From contig JADJQM010000001.1 in the NCBI GenBank assembly GCA_016712715.1, forward strand, positions 186,001 through 250,000: a DNA stretch of 64,000 nucleotides, in the 5' to 3' direction. The position numbers and the translations under genes were made by a program. Every line of letters begins with the position of its first letter. The first letter of the stretch is position 1. Origin of the DNA: Rhodospirillaceae bacterium (GTDB taxonomy: Bacteria; Pseudomonadota; Alphaproteobacteria; Dongiales; Dongiaceae). Of this stretch, positions 1-9,488 are shown piece after piece. Under the pieces are notes generated by a model, which worked only from the letters and a program-made list of their open reading frames with translations, was not told where the DNA came from and did no database searches.

Positions 1-443
1 ATGCCGAGGCAGGATGTCAGATAGTACCAATGCGCGTGCGGTGCATCGCCTTCGATGCGATAGCGTCGTTCCATCACGGCGAAAGTTTCGTCGGTCAACC
101 AGGCAGAGAGGCCGAAACGCCAGAGCTGATTGAGATGGCGCACATGGTCGACCAGCGTCGCCGCATAGAGCAGGTGCCGCAGATTGAGAATGAGTGTGGC
201 CAGCCAGATGACGCCGAGACCGGAACCTGTGCCGAGCAGCAGGATGGCAATGAACTGGGCCGATCCCGAGAAGACAAACAGCGACATGCACATGACGGCG
301 ATCGGCGACAGGCCCTTGGCGATTCCCAGCGCGCCGAAAATCAACCCGAACGGAAACGCTGAAATCATGACCGGTAATGTGGCCAGCAGGCCACGGCCGA
401 TCTCGGACCCGATCGTCCGATCGGTCTGTGTTTCGGATGTCAT
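1..443 (-). CDS. azlC: AzlC family branched-chain amino acid exporter subunit (partial, C-terminus beyond window)
   Basis: The minus-strand frame opens with ATG at 441-443 and runs off the left edge, giving about 147 residues. The protein starts MTSETQTDRTIG and has hydrophobic segments around the family-typical stretches FPFGLIFGALGIAKGL and FSGSAQFIAILLLG, followed by LILNLRHLLYAATL. AzlC works with the small AzlD subunit to export branched-chain amino acids across the inner membrane; azlD would be expected just beyond the edge. The start lies 4 bp past the stop of the MocR gene, so the two are probably cotranscribed and the regulator probably controls this exporter. Confidence 0.88.
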   Translation of the reverse strand, partial: MTSETQTDRTIGSEIGRGLLATLPVMISAFPFGLIFGALGIAKGLSPIAVMCMSLFVFSGSAQFIAILLLGTGSGLGVIWLATLILNLRHLLYAATLVDHVRHLNQLWRFGLSAWLTDETFAVMERRYRIEGDAPHAHWYYLTSCLG

Positions 444-447
444 CGGA

Positions 448-1845
448 TCACACGATCCCGTAGGAGCCGCCGGGGCGCGTGCGCAGGATATCGGCGATAC
501 GCTGCAATGCGTTCTCCAGGATGCGTCGGTCGGCCGGGGCGCACAGGCACAGGCGGACGCCATTGGGCGCGTTGCGTGTCAGCGAGAAGATGGTGGCTGG
601 TGACACGCCGACGCCTTTCAGCCGCGCCTGCAAGGCAAAGCCATCGGCGGTCCAGGGCTCCTGCAATTTCAGCCAGATATGATAACTCGATTCATCGCCG
701 CAGATTTCGACATCGCTGAGGATCCGGCGTGCCATGCGTTGTCGCGCGATGGCCTCGATGCGGTGCGCTTCGGCCAAGTCCATCCCAGTGCCGTCCTCGA
801 CCCAATCGGCGGCGATCTCGGCGGTCAGCGGCGCCGCCATCCAGGTGGTCGAGCGGACCACTTGCGCGAACATGTCGAGAGCGCCTTCGGGAATGGCGAG
901 ATAGCCCACGCGCAGGCCCGGCGCCATGGATTTGGAAACGCTGGTGAAGTAGTGCCCCAGCTCCGGCGCATGGGCCGAGAGTGGCTCGATCGTGCGCGTG
1001 CCGAGCAGAAAGCCATAGACATCGTCCTCGACGATCTTGACCCCGTGCTTGCGCGCGACCGCGGCAAGCGCCCGACGCCGCTCGACAGAGACGACGATGC
1101 CGGTCGGATTGTGCATGTTGACGACGCAATAGAATGCCTTGGGCCGAAGATTGATGCAGGCTGCTTCAAACGCCTCGACATCGACGCCGTCGGAATCCAT
1201 CTGCACGCCATGCAGCCGAATGCGCAGGAAGTCGGCCAAGCGTCGCAAGCCCGGATAGGTGACGCATTCAGTCACCACCACATCGCCCGGTTCGGTAATG
1301 GCGCCAAGGGCTGCCGTCATGGCGTGCTGGCCGCCGGCGGTGACGATGACCCGATCGGCCGGCACCGGATAGCGCTGCTCGCCCAGCCACTGGGCACCCG
1401 CAGCGCGGTGGCGGGGCATGCCGACATGATGATGGTAATCCAGCAGTGAATCGATACCCGGTCGCGCGGCGATGCGTTGCAGGGCATTCGAGAGCAGCGC
1501 GTCGTTGGCGCGCGGGGTCGGGAAGTTGATGGAGAGATCGACAAAGCCGCCTTCTTCGATTTCCGCTTCGCGCTCGACCGGCATCTCGGGCCGGCGGCGC
1601 ACGTCGGGACGCACGAAGGTCCCGCGGCCCACTTCACCACCAATGAGACCGCGGCGCTCGGCTTCGGCATAGGCGCGGGTCACCGTCCCAACCGTGACGC
1701 CCAGGCGAAAGGCAAGCTCCCGATGCGTCGGCAGGCGCGTTCCCGGCGCCATGCGTTGCTGTCGGATATCGTCGGACAGCGCATCGGCGATCGCGAGATA
1801 GCGCGGTCCTGGAAACGTCGAGATATCTGGTTGCCAGTTTGTCAT
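448..1845 (-). CDS. MocR-type transcriptional regulator (GntR HTH + aminotransferase domain)
   Basis: This 465-residue protein starts MTNWQPDISTFPGPRYLAIA. An N-terminal GntR winged helix (about residues 15-85, with THRELAFRLGVTVGTVTRAY) is joined to a fold-type I PLP aminotransferase-like domain. The segment FTSVSKSMAPGLRVGYL should contain the PLP-binding lysine. MocR proteins are PLP-sensing regulators rather than enzymes. An upstream in-frame extension to 1971 is open, but it would run through the promoter and operator repeats, so I prefer the ATG at 1845. The gene is followed after 4 bp by azlC, its probable target, and is divergent from the DUF1127 gene. Confidence 0.88.
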   Translation of the reverse strand: MTNWQPDISTFPGPRYLAIADALSDDIRQQRMAPGTRLPTHRELAFRLGVTVGTVTRAYAEAERRGLIGGEVGRGTFVRPDVRRRPEMPVEREAEIEEGGFVDLSINFPTPRANDALLSNALQRIAARPGIDSLLDYHHHVGMPRHRAAGAQWLGEQRYPVPADRVIVTAGGQHAMTAALGAITEPGDVVVTECVTYPGLRRLADFLRIRLHGVQMDSDGVDVEAFEAACINLRPKAFYCVVNMHNPTGIVVSVERRRALAAVARKHGVKIVEDDVYGFLLGTRTIEPLSAHAPELGHYFTSVSKSMAPGLRVGYLAIPEGALDMFAQVVRSTTWMAAPLTAEIAADWVEDGTGMDLAEAHRIEAIARQRMARRILSDVEICGDESSYHIWLKLQEPWTADGFALQARLKGVGVSPATIFSLTRNAPNGVRLCLCAPADRRILENALQRIADILRTRPGGSYGIV

Positions 1846-1852
1846 GGTGACA

Positions 1853-1881
1853 ATGTATCGATTGACTTGAATGGCTGTCAA
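1853..1881 (-). promoter_or_regulatory. Sigma70-type promoter for mocR-azlC
   Basis: On the minus strand TTGACA (1881-1876) is followed after 17 bp by ATACAT (1858-1853). The ATG at 1845 lies only about 8 bp past the -10, so the transcript would have almost no leader. Confidence 0.5.
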
Positions 1882-1890
1882 AACAATTAT
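1862..1890 (+). promoter_or_regulatory. Sigma70-type promoter for the DUF1127 gene
   Basis: TTGACT at 1862-1867 and AATTAT at 1885-1890 are separated by 17 bp. The promoter overlaps the mocR promoter on the other strand and lies just upstream of the paired ACAATGTA repeats. Confidence 0.5.
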
Positions 1891-1957
1891 GCGGTCGCGG
1901 GTACAATGTAGAACAATGTACCGGACGCAGCCAAATATGACAGAAGGAATGTCCAAA

Positions 1958-2197
1958 ATGTCTCGATACAAATTGTCTGCCCTGGAAGGGCGGCCGTCCT
2001 ATGCGCGATCTAGATTCTCGGGCTTTAGGCTCACCGGCCTTGCGCTGCCGCGCATCGTCGCGACCCTCTTGCTCGACTATCTGGAGATCTATCGTCAGCG
2101 CCGTGCGCTGGCGGCCCTCGACGATCACATGTTGAAGGACATCGGTCTGAGCCGCTGCGACGTCGAAGCCGAAGTCTCGCGCCCGTTCTGGCGATGA
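1958..2197 (+). CDS. DUF1127 domain-containing small protein
   Basis: This is a 79-residue protein. I chose ATG 1958 because GAAGGA lies 9 bp upstream; the ATGs at 1937 and 1949 have worse spacing. The C-terminus RRALAALDDHMLKDIGLSR followed by CDVEAEV is the DUF1127 (YjiS-like) signature, in which a short Arg-rich helical segment ends in DIGLSR. DUF1127 proteins are small and usually stress- or phosphate-responsive, and some bind RNA; no specific role can be read here. It is divergent from mocR and shares its regulatory region. Confidence 0.88.
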   Translation: MSRYKLSALEGRPSYARSRFSGFRLTGLALPRIVATLLLDYLEIYRQRRALAALDDHMLKDIGLSRCDVEAEVSRPFWR

Positions 2198-2236
2198 GGC
2201 GATAGCACAAGCTGCCAGGATCTGGAGAGCTGGAAG

Positions 2237-3040
2237 ATGAAACATCCCATTTATCAGGTAGACGCCTTCACCGACCGACCGTTCGCAGGTAACCCGGCCG
2301 GGGTGATGCCGCTCAACACCTGGCTGCCTGACCAGCTTCTCCAATCGATCTCCGCCGAGATGAACCTCGCCGAGACCGCGTTCTTCGTGCCCAACCAAGG
2401 TGGCTACCATCTGCGCTGGTTCACGCCGACGGTGGAGGTAAAGCTGTGCGGCCACGCCACCCTGGCCTCGGCCTTTGTGCTCAACCGCTTGATCGATCCG
2501 TCGATCAAGGAGATGCGCTTCGACAGTCTCTCCGGCCCACTCCACGTGCGCGCCGATGGCGACCGCTTTGAGCTCGATTTCCCGGTGCTGAGCTTCGAGG
2601 TCAACACTGAGTCGACGATACCCGACCGGATCGCCAAAGCCATTGGCCAGGCGCCGGTCGATGTCGTGGTGAGTCCGGTCTACGATTCCTACCTTGCCCG
2701 TCTTGCCAATGTCGCCGCCGTGCGGGCGGCGAGGCCGGACTTCCCGGCGCTGGAGGCGCTGGGCCGCGATCTCATCATCACGGCGGATGGCGCGGAGGTT
2801 GGCGTCGATTTCGTCAGCCGGTTCTTTGCGCCCCTCCACGGGATTCCGGAAGACCCGGTGACCGGCTCATCGCATTGCGTGCTGGTGCCCTATTGGGGAG
2901 GGCTTACCGGGAAGCAGCGATTCCACGCCCGCCAGGTGTCGCGCCGTGGCGGCGATCTGTGGCTGACGCTGGCTGGCGACCGGCTCAAAATCGCCGGCCA
3001 TGCGGTCTGCGTGCTGACCGGAGAAATCGATCTGGCATAA
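2237..3040 (+). CDS. PhzF family isomerase/epimerase
   Basis: This 267-residue protein has the PhzF (diaminopimelate-epimerase-like) fold. The N-terminus carries VDAFTDRPFAGNPAGV, followed by MNLAETAFF with the conserved glutamate that acts as acid/base in PhzF enzymes, and KLCGHATLASAFVL. The second half has EDPVTGSSHCVLVPYW. The length fits the family (about 260-300). The substrate is unknown; most members outside phenazine clusters are uncharacterised isomerases. GGAGAG lies upstream of the ATG. The gene stands alone between DUF1127 and hisZ. Confidence 0.9.
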   Translation: MKHPIYQVDAFTDRPFAGNPAGVMPLNTWLPDQLLQSISAEMNLAETAFFVPNQGGYHLRWFTPTVEVKLCGHATLASAFVLNRLIDPSIKEMRFDSLSGPLHVRADGDRFELDFPVLSFEVNTESTIPDRIAKAIGQAPVDVVVSPVYDSYLARLANVAAVRAARPDFPALEALGRDLIITADGAEVGVDFVSRFFAPLHGIPEDPVTGSSHCVLVPYWGGLTGKQRFHARQVSRRGGDLWLTLAGDRLKIAGHAVCVLTGEIDLA

Positions 3041-3216
3041 GGGGTTAGTGGCCTGTCGCGGTAGCCCATCGGGGCCGCTGCGACGCCTGCTGCTCTTGCA
3101 CCGCGGAAGGCTTTGCGCTAATAGCCCTTGCCCAAGCGGTCATGCCATATGGTCCTGTCGACCATGCGCTTAATCGGCTTGGGGTTGACCCCCGGATTAG
3201 CCGAGCCGAAGCATCC

Positions 3217-4365
3217 ATGACCAGCGCGCCCACGAATAACACCGGTGAGAAGTTCCTGCTGCCTGCGGGCCTGGGCGATGGCCTGCCGCCGGAAGCGGGC
3301 TTCGAGGCTGCCATGGTCGAACGGCTGGTCGCGAGCTTTGCGCGCTGGGGCTATGAACGGGTCAAGCCACCGCTCATCGAGTTCGAGGATTCGTTGCTGG
3401 CCGGCCCCGGCGAGGCGATGGCCGCCCACACCTTCCGCCTGATGGATCCGGTCTCGCAGCGCATGATGGGCCTGCGCGCCGACATGACGCCGCAGGTTGG
3501 CCGTATCGCCGCCAGCCGCCTCCAGAACATGCCGCGCCCATTGCGCCTCTCTTATGCCGGCCAGGTGTTGCGCATGAAAGGCGAACAGATGCGCCCGGAA
3601 CGCCAGTTGGGCCAGGTCGGCGTCGAACTGATCGGTGCTGAGGGTCCCGCCGCCGATGCCGAGGTCGTGCTTCTTGCGGTTGAGGCCCTGACGGGCCTTG
3701 GCGTCCCTGGTCTTGCCGTCGATCTCAACGTGCCGCGCCTTGCGCCGAGCATTCTCCGGGACCTGCCGCCTCAGCGCCGCGCCGATCTCATTGCAGCGCT
3801 CGACCGCAAGGATACCGCGAAAGTCACCGAACTCGCCGGCGATCAGGGCGAGCTTCTGCTGGGCCTGCTGCGCGCGGTGGGACCGGTCGAAACCGCGCTG
3901 CCCGTTCTGGAAAGTCTGGCGCTGCCGGCCCTGGGCGCCGATGTGCGCGCCAATCTTGCTGCGACGGTCGCGCTCATCCGCAAATCGGCGCCGGACCTTA
4001 CCCTCACCATCGACGCCACCGACCATCGCGGCTTCGAGTATCACAACGGGATCGCTTTCACATTGCTGGGACGCGGCGTGCGCGGCGAATTCGGCCGCGG
4101 CGGTCACTATGTCAACCATGCGGGTGAAGCGGCGACCGGCTTCTCCCTCTATCTCGATACCTTGCTCAACACCTTGCCGATGCCGGCGGGACCGAAGCGT
4201 GTCTTCGTCCCCTTCGGCGCCGAGGCGGCGGCCGCTCTCAAATTGCGTGAAGAGGGTTGGGTCACGGTACAGGGGCTTCAACCTGCCGATGCCAGCGCCG
4301 AAGCAAAGCGTCTGCGTTGCTCTCATTTCCTGCTGGATGGCCGCGCCGTGGCCACTGGCACCTGA
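3217..4365 (+). CDS. hisZ: ATP phosphoribosyltransferase regulatory subunit HisZ
   Basis: This 382-residue protein is homologous to the catalytic core of class II histidyl-tRNA synthetases. It contains FEDSLLAGPGEAMAAHTFRLMDP and the strand MGLRADMTPQVGRIAA, and ends near FGRGGHYVNHAGEAATGFSL. HisZ forms a complex with short-form HisG and is needed for the first step of histidine synthesis; it carries the histidine feedback site. The ATG at 3217 begins MTSAPTNNTGEKFLLPAG, matching the family N-terminus. It lies 16 bp upstream of purA and is probably cotranscribed with it. Confidence 0.93.
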   Translation: MTSAPTNNTGEKFLLPAGLGDGLPPEAGFEAAMVERLVASFARWGYERVKPPLIEFEDSLLAGPGEAMAAHTFRLMDPVSQRMMGLRADMTPQVGRIAASRLQNMPRPLRLSYAGQVLRMKGEQMRPERQLGQVGVELIGAEGPAADAEVVLLAVEALTGLGVPGLAVDLNVPRLAPSILRDLPPQRRADLIAALDRKDTAKVTELAGDQGELLLGLLRAVGPVETALPVLESLALPALGADVRANLAATVALIRKSAPDLTLTIDATDHRGFEYHNGIAFTLLGRGVRGEFGRGGHYVNHAGEAATGFSLYLDTLLNTLPMPAGPKRVFVPFGAEAAAALKLREEGWVTVQGLQPADASAEAKRLRCSHFLLDGRAVATGT

Positions 4366-4381
4366 TCTCTAGAGGAACATC

Positions 4382-5677
4382 ATGGCCAATGTAGCGGTAA
4401 TCGGCTCGCAATGGGGCGACGAGGGCAAGGGCAAGATCGTCGATTGGCTCTCTGAACGCGCCGATGTCGTCGTGCGCTTCCAGGGCGGCCACAATGCCGG
4501 CCATACGCTGGTCATCGGCGAGAACACCTACAAGCTGTCGCTCTTGCCCTCGGGCGTCGTGCGGCCGGGCAAGCTTTCGGTCATCGGCAATGGTGTCGTC
4601 GTCGATCCCTGGCATCTGGTGAAGGAGATGGAAGGCCTGCGCGGGCAGGGTGTTGCCATCTCGCCGGACAATCTCGTCCTGGCAGAGAATGCTGCGCTCA
4701 TCCTGCCGCTTCACAGCCAGCTCGATCTGCTGCGCGAAGGGGCGGCCGAGGGCAGCGCCAAGATCGGCACCACCGGCCGCGGCATCGGCCCGGCTTACGA
4801 AGACAAGGTCGCGCGCCGCGCCATTCGTGTCTGTGACCTTGCCGACAGCAAGGGTCTTGATGCCAAGGTCGAGAATCTGCTGCGCCACCACAATGCTCTC
4901 TTGAAAGGTATGGGCGCGCCCCTGGTCGATGGCGCCGAGTTGCTGGCCAAGCTGCGCGCGATCGCGCCGCAGATCGCTCCCTTCGTGAAGCCGGTCTGGG
5001 AAATGCTCGACACCGCGCGGCGCCGTGGCGACCGTATCCTGTTCGAAGGCGCCCAGGGTGTCATGCTCGATGTCGATCACGGCACCTATCCCTATGTCAC
5101 GTCTTCCAACACGGTGACGGGGCAGGCGGCGACCGGCTCCGGCCTTGGTCCCTCTGCCATCGGCTATGTGCTCGGCATCACCAAGGCCTACACGACGCGC
5201 GTGGGATCGGGCCCGTTCCCCAGCGAACTCACCGACGAGATCGGCCAGCTGCTCGGCGAGCGCGGCCGTGAGTTCGGCACCGTCACTGGCCGCAAGCGCC
5301 GCTGCGGCTGGTTCGACGCCGCCCTCGTGCGCCGTGCCGCCAAGGTTGCCGGCATCAGCGGCATCGCCCTCACCAAGCTTGACGTGCTCGACGGCATGAA
5401 GGAACTGAAGATCTGCACGGGCTATGAGATCGACGGCAAGCCCTATGCCTATCTGCCGGCAGGCTCCGACCTGCAGGCGCGGGCCAAGCCGGTCTATGAA
5501 ACCCTCGAAGGCTGGTCGCAATCGACGCAAGGTGCGCGTTCCTGGGCGCAGCTCCCAGCAACCGCGATCAAGTATGTCCGCCGCGTCGAGGAGTTGATCG
5601 AGGTGCCGGTGGCGCTGCTTTCGACCAGCCCGGAACGTGACGATACGATCCTGGTCAAGGATCCGTTCGCGGATTGA
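4382..5677 (+). CDS. purA: Adenylosuccinate synthetase
   Basis: This 431-residue protein has the family length. The N-terminal GSQWGDEGKGKIVDWL holds the GTP-binding P-loop and the catalytic aspartate. GGHNAGHT supplies the catalytic histidine, and the IMP site includes STKIGTTGRGIGPAYEDK-like sequence (GTTGRGIGPAYEDK visible). PurA condenses IMP and aspartate using GTP, the first committed step to AMP, in the cytoplasm. AGAGGAA precedes the ATG. It follows hisZ closely; histidine and purine synthesis share the AICAR branch point. Confidence 0.97.
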   Translation: MANVAVIGSQWGDEGKGKIVDWLSERADVVVRFQGGHNAGHTLVIGENTYKLSLLPSGVVRPGKLSVIGNGVVVDPWHLVKEMEGLRGQGVAISPDNLVLAENAALILPLHSQLDLLREGAAEGSAKIGTTGRGIGPAYEDKVARRAIRVCDLADSKGLDAKVENLLRHHNALLKGMGAPLVDGAELLAKLRAIAPQIAPFVKPVWEMLDTARRRGDRILFEGAQGVMLDVDHGTYPYVTSSNTVTGQAATGSGLGPSAIGYVLGITKAYTTRVGSGPFPSELTDEIGQLLGERGREFGTVTGRKRRCGWFDAALVRRAAKVAGISGIALTKLDVLDGMKELKICTGYEIDGKPYAYLPAGSDLQARAKPVYETLEGWSQSTQGARSWAQLPATAIKYVRRVEELIEVPVALLSTSPERDDTILVKDPFAD

Positions 5678-6030
5678 TCAACCCTCCGTCACCCGTTTCA
5701 GGAATGTTTCGATTTCCTGACGGACCAGGTCGGTCTGCCGGTTGAGTTCGCTCGATGCCTTCTGAACGCGCGCGGCGGCGGTGCCGGCCTCGGCGGCAGA
5801 CGCACTGACGCTATCGATATGCGTTGTCATTGCGCTGTTGCTGTCGGCGGCCTGCTGGACGTTGCGGGCGATTTCCTGTGTCGCCGCACTCTGCTCCTCG
5901 ACCGCCGCGGCGATGGTGGTGGTGACCTCACCCATCCGGGCGATGGTTCCGGCAATGCTGTCGATGAGGGTGACCGACTTGCGTGTTTCCTCCTGGATGG
6001 CATGCACCTGGCCGCCAATGTCATCGCTCG
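5678..6030 (-). pseudogene. 3' remnant of a methyl-accepting chemotaxis protein
   Basis: About 115 residues match only the C-terminal end of an MCP signalling domain, from DDIGGQVHAIQEETRKSV through AAAVEEQSAATQEIARNVQQ to a helical tail ending ETFLKRVTEG. Ligand-binding, membrane and HAMP regions are absent. The recognisable sequence begins right after the stop codon of the upstream histidine kinase (6040), in another frame. An open frame reaches an ATG at 6118, but that part only reads kinase sequence out of frame. I read it as the stump of a deleted chemoreceptor gene; expression as a small protein cannot be excluded. Confidence 0.65.
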
Positions 6031-6039
6031 CCAGGCCGG

Positions 6040-8031
<1,992 letters not shown>

Positions 8032-8304
8032 TCGCGATTCCCAGGTACCCTCGATGAGATGGCGACCAATCGTGAAGCGCGGCAAATCCGAGTGGCGACC
8101 TTGCCCCGTCTCGTTTGCATTTGTATAGAATAGTTACCTTCGGAAGTGCTGTATGAGCAACGATGGCAGATGAAAATACGTACTTAGGTACGCAGGAGAT
8201 TTCAGTTTGGGCTGACCTGACGCATTGACAAGTATCTGGGTTATGCAGAGAAGAGAAATGTTGATGAAAGTCGGTGCGGTCGATCGTGTAATTGCGGGTT
8301 GAAG

Positions 8305-9009
8305 ATGAACTTCTTGTCGCCACTTCCGCGTTCGTGCCTCCAATGTCCTCGGCTTCAGACGGCATTCTATTGCAGCAGGGATACAGAGATCGTCGCGCAG
8401 ATGGAGAGTCTGCGGATCGGGCATCGCATCTTTCCAGCGAAGCGAACTATCTATCGTGAAGGCGATGTTGCCCGCGAGATGTACATGCTCTTTGAAGGGT
8501 GGGCGTTCCGCTACAAACTACTACCAGGTGGCCGCCGGCAAATCCTTTCCTTCCTCTTGCCAGGTGATCCAGTCAGCCTGCCGCTGTTGATAACGGACCG
8601 TTTGCCGTTCTCGGTCCAGGCCCTGACGAATGTTACGGCCTGCGCCTTTGATCGTGCCTCTTTCGCCGAATTTGTGAGCGCGCAGCCTGCGCTTATGCGG
8701 CAGGCGGAGATTTACTGCCTGGCAGCCAACGCCATGGCGGATGACAGGCTGACCGACCTCGGGCGTCGATCTGCCTATGAACGAGTTGCTCGTCTGGTAT
8801 CGGAGCTTCTCAATCGCATGGAGGCGAAGGCGTTGACGACGCGCAGCCCGATGCATTTCCCCCTTGGCCAAACGCATATCGCCGATGCGCTTGGACTCAC
8901 CGCCATCCATTCCGGGCGTGTGCTGCGCCGTTTGCGGCGTGACGGCATCCTGTCGCTGCATCGCGGTCGTCTTGAGATTTTGGACCGGGCGGCATTGCAA
9001 CGCATCTGA
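8305..9009 (+). CDS. Crp/Fnr family transcriptional regulator
   Basis: This 234-residue protein begins MNFLSPLPRSCLQC. A cyclic-nucleotide-binding-like beta roll covers about 30-140 and a Crp-type winged helix about 155-225 (HIADALGLTAIHSGRVLRRL). Three N-terminal cysteines are spaced C-x2-C-x8-C, reminiscent of FNR, but the spacing is not that of E. coli FNR and a fourth ligand is not evident. The recognition helix lacks the E-x2-S-R pattern that reads TTGAT half sites, so it is unlikely to be the regulator of the FNR-like boxes at 29.7-37.7 kb. The effector is unknown. Confidence 0.88.
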   Translation: MNFLSPLPRSCLQCPRLQTAFYCSRDTEIVAQMESLRIGHRIFPAKRTIYREGDVAREMYMLFEGWAFRYKLLPGGRRQILSFLLPGDPVSLPLLITDRLPFSVQALTNVTACAFDRASFAEFVSAQPALMRQAEIYCLAANAMADDRLTDLGRRSAYERVARLVSELLNRMEAKALTTRSPMHFPLGQTHIADALGLTAIHSGRVLRRLRRDGILSLHRGRLEILDRAALQRI

Positions 9010-9029
9010 GCGGGAGTGTGAGGCGCCAG

Positions 9030-9488
9030 CTAGACAACTGGACGCCGTGGAACCACGAGTGTCGATGTGAGCGTCTGCAGGAGTTCGCCGCGCTGATTCC
9101 GGGTCTCGCTGCGCATGGTCACCATGCCGCGATCGGGCCGGGAGCGCGATGGTTTGATTTCGATGATCTCGCTTTCTACCTGCAGGATGTCATCAGGTCG
9201 CGTCGGCTGCGGCCACGAGATCTCTCCGCCCGCACCGATCAGGCCGCCCGCTATGCCTGGTGTGGTCGACGTCAGAAGTTTCATGGTGAGGGCCGCCGTA
9301 TGCCAGCCACTGGCGGCCAGACCGGCGAAGAAGGTGTCTTTCGCCCTTGCCTCGTCAAGATGAAAGGGCTGTGGATCGAACTGGTTGGCAAAGGCCTTGA
9401 TCTGACCCGCATCGAGGGCATGGGTCGGACTGGAGAACCGTTGTCCGATCGCGAGGTCTTCGAGATAGAGTGGCGCTGGCACGGTCAT
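9030..9488 (-). CDS. MaoC family dehydratase
   Basis: This 152-residue single hot-dog domain has the MaoC/R-hydratase pattern: LEDLAIGQRFSSPTHALDAG, then FANQFDPQPFHLDEARAKDT with the hydratase Asp and His motif, then FAGLAASGWHTAALTMKLL. Family members hydrate enoyl-CoA or similar substrates. The ATG at 9488 overlaps the stop codon of the lyase gene (ATGA), so the two are translationally coupled and probably work in one pathway. A plausible sequence is elimination by the lyase followed by hydration, but the substrate is unknown. Confidence 0.88.
   Translation of the reverse strand: MTVPAPLYLEDLAIGQRFSSPTHALDAGQIKAFANQFDPQPFHLDEARAKDTFFAGLAASGWHTAALTMKLLTSTTPGIAGGLIGAGGEISWPQPTRPDDILQVESEIIEIKPSRSRPDRGMVTMRSETRNQRGELLQTLTSTLVVPRRPVV

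Larger units (their letters stand above)
1850..1920. promoter_or_regulatory. Three ACAATGTA direct repeats, candidate MocR operator
   Basis: ACAATGTA occurs at 1850-1857, 1903-1910 and 1913-1920, all in the same orientation. The last two are exactly 10 bp apart. MocR/GabR-type regulators commonly bind direct repeats in divergent intergenic regions. The first copy overlaps the probable -10 of the mocR promoter. The other two lie just downstream of the probable divergent promoter. Autoregulation and control of the DUF1127 gene are inferred. Confidence 0.55.

Noticed and set aside
3118..5530. Long minus-strand open frames opposite hisZ and purA
   Set aside because: They mirror strongly conserved genes in GC-rich DNA, have no family motifs and show His/Arg/Gln-rich composition typical of antisense shadows.
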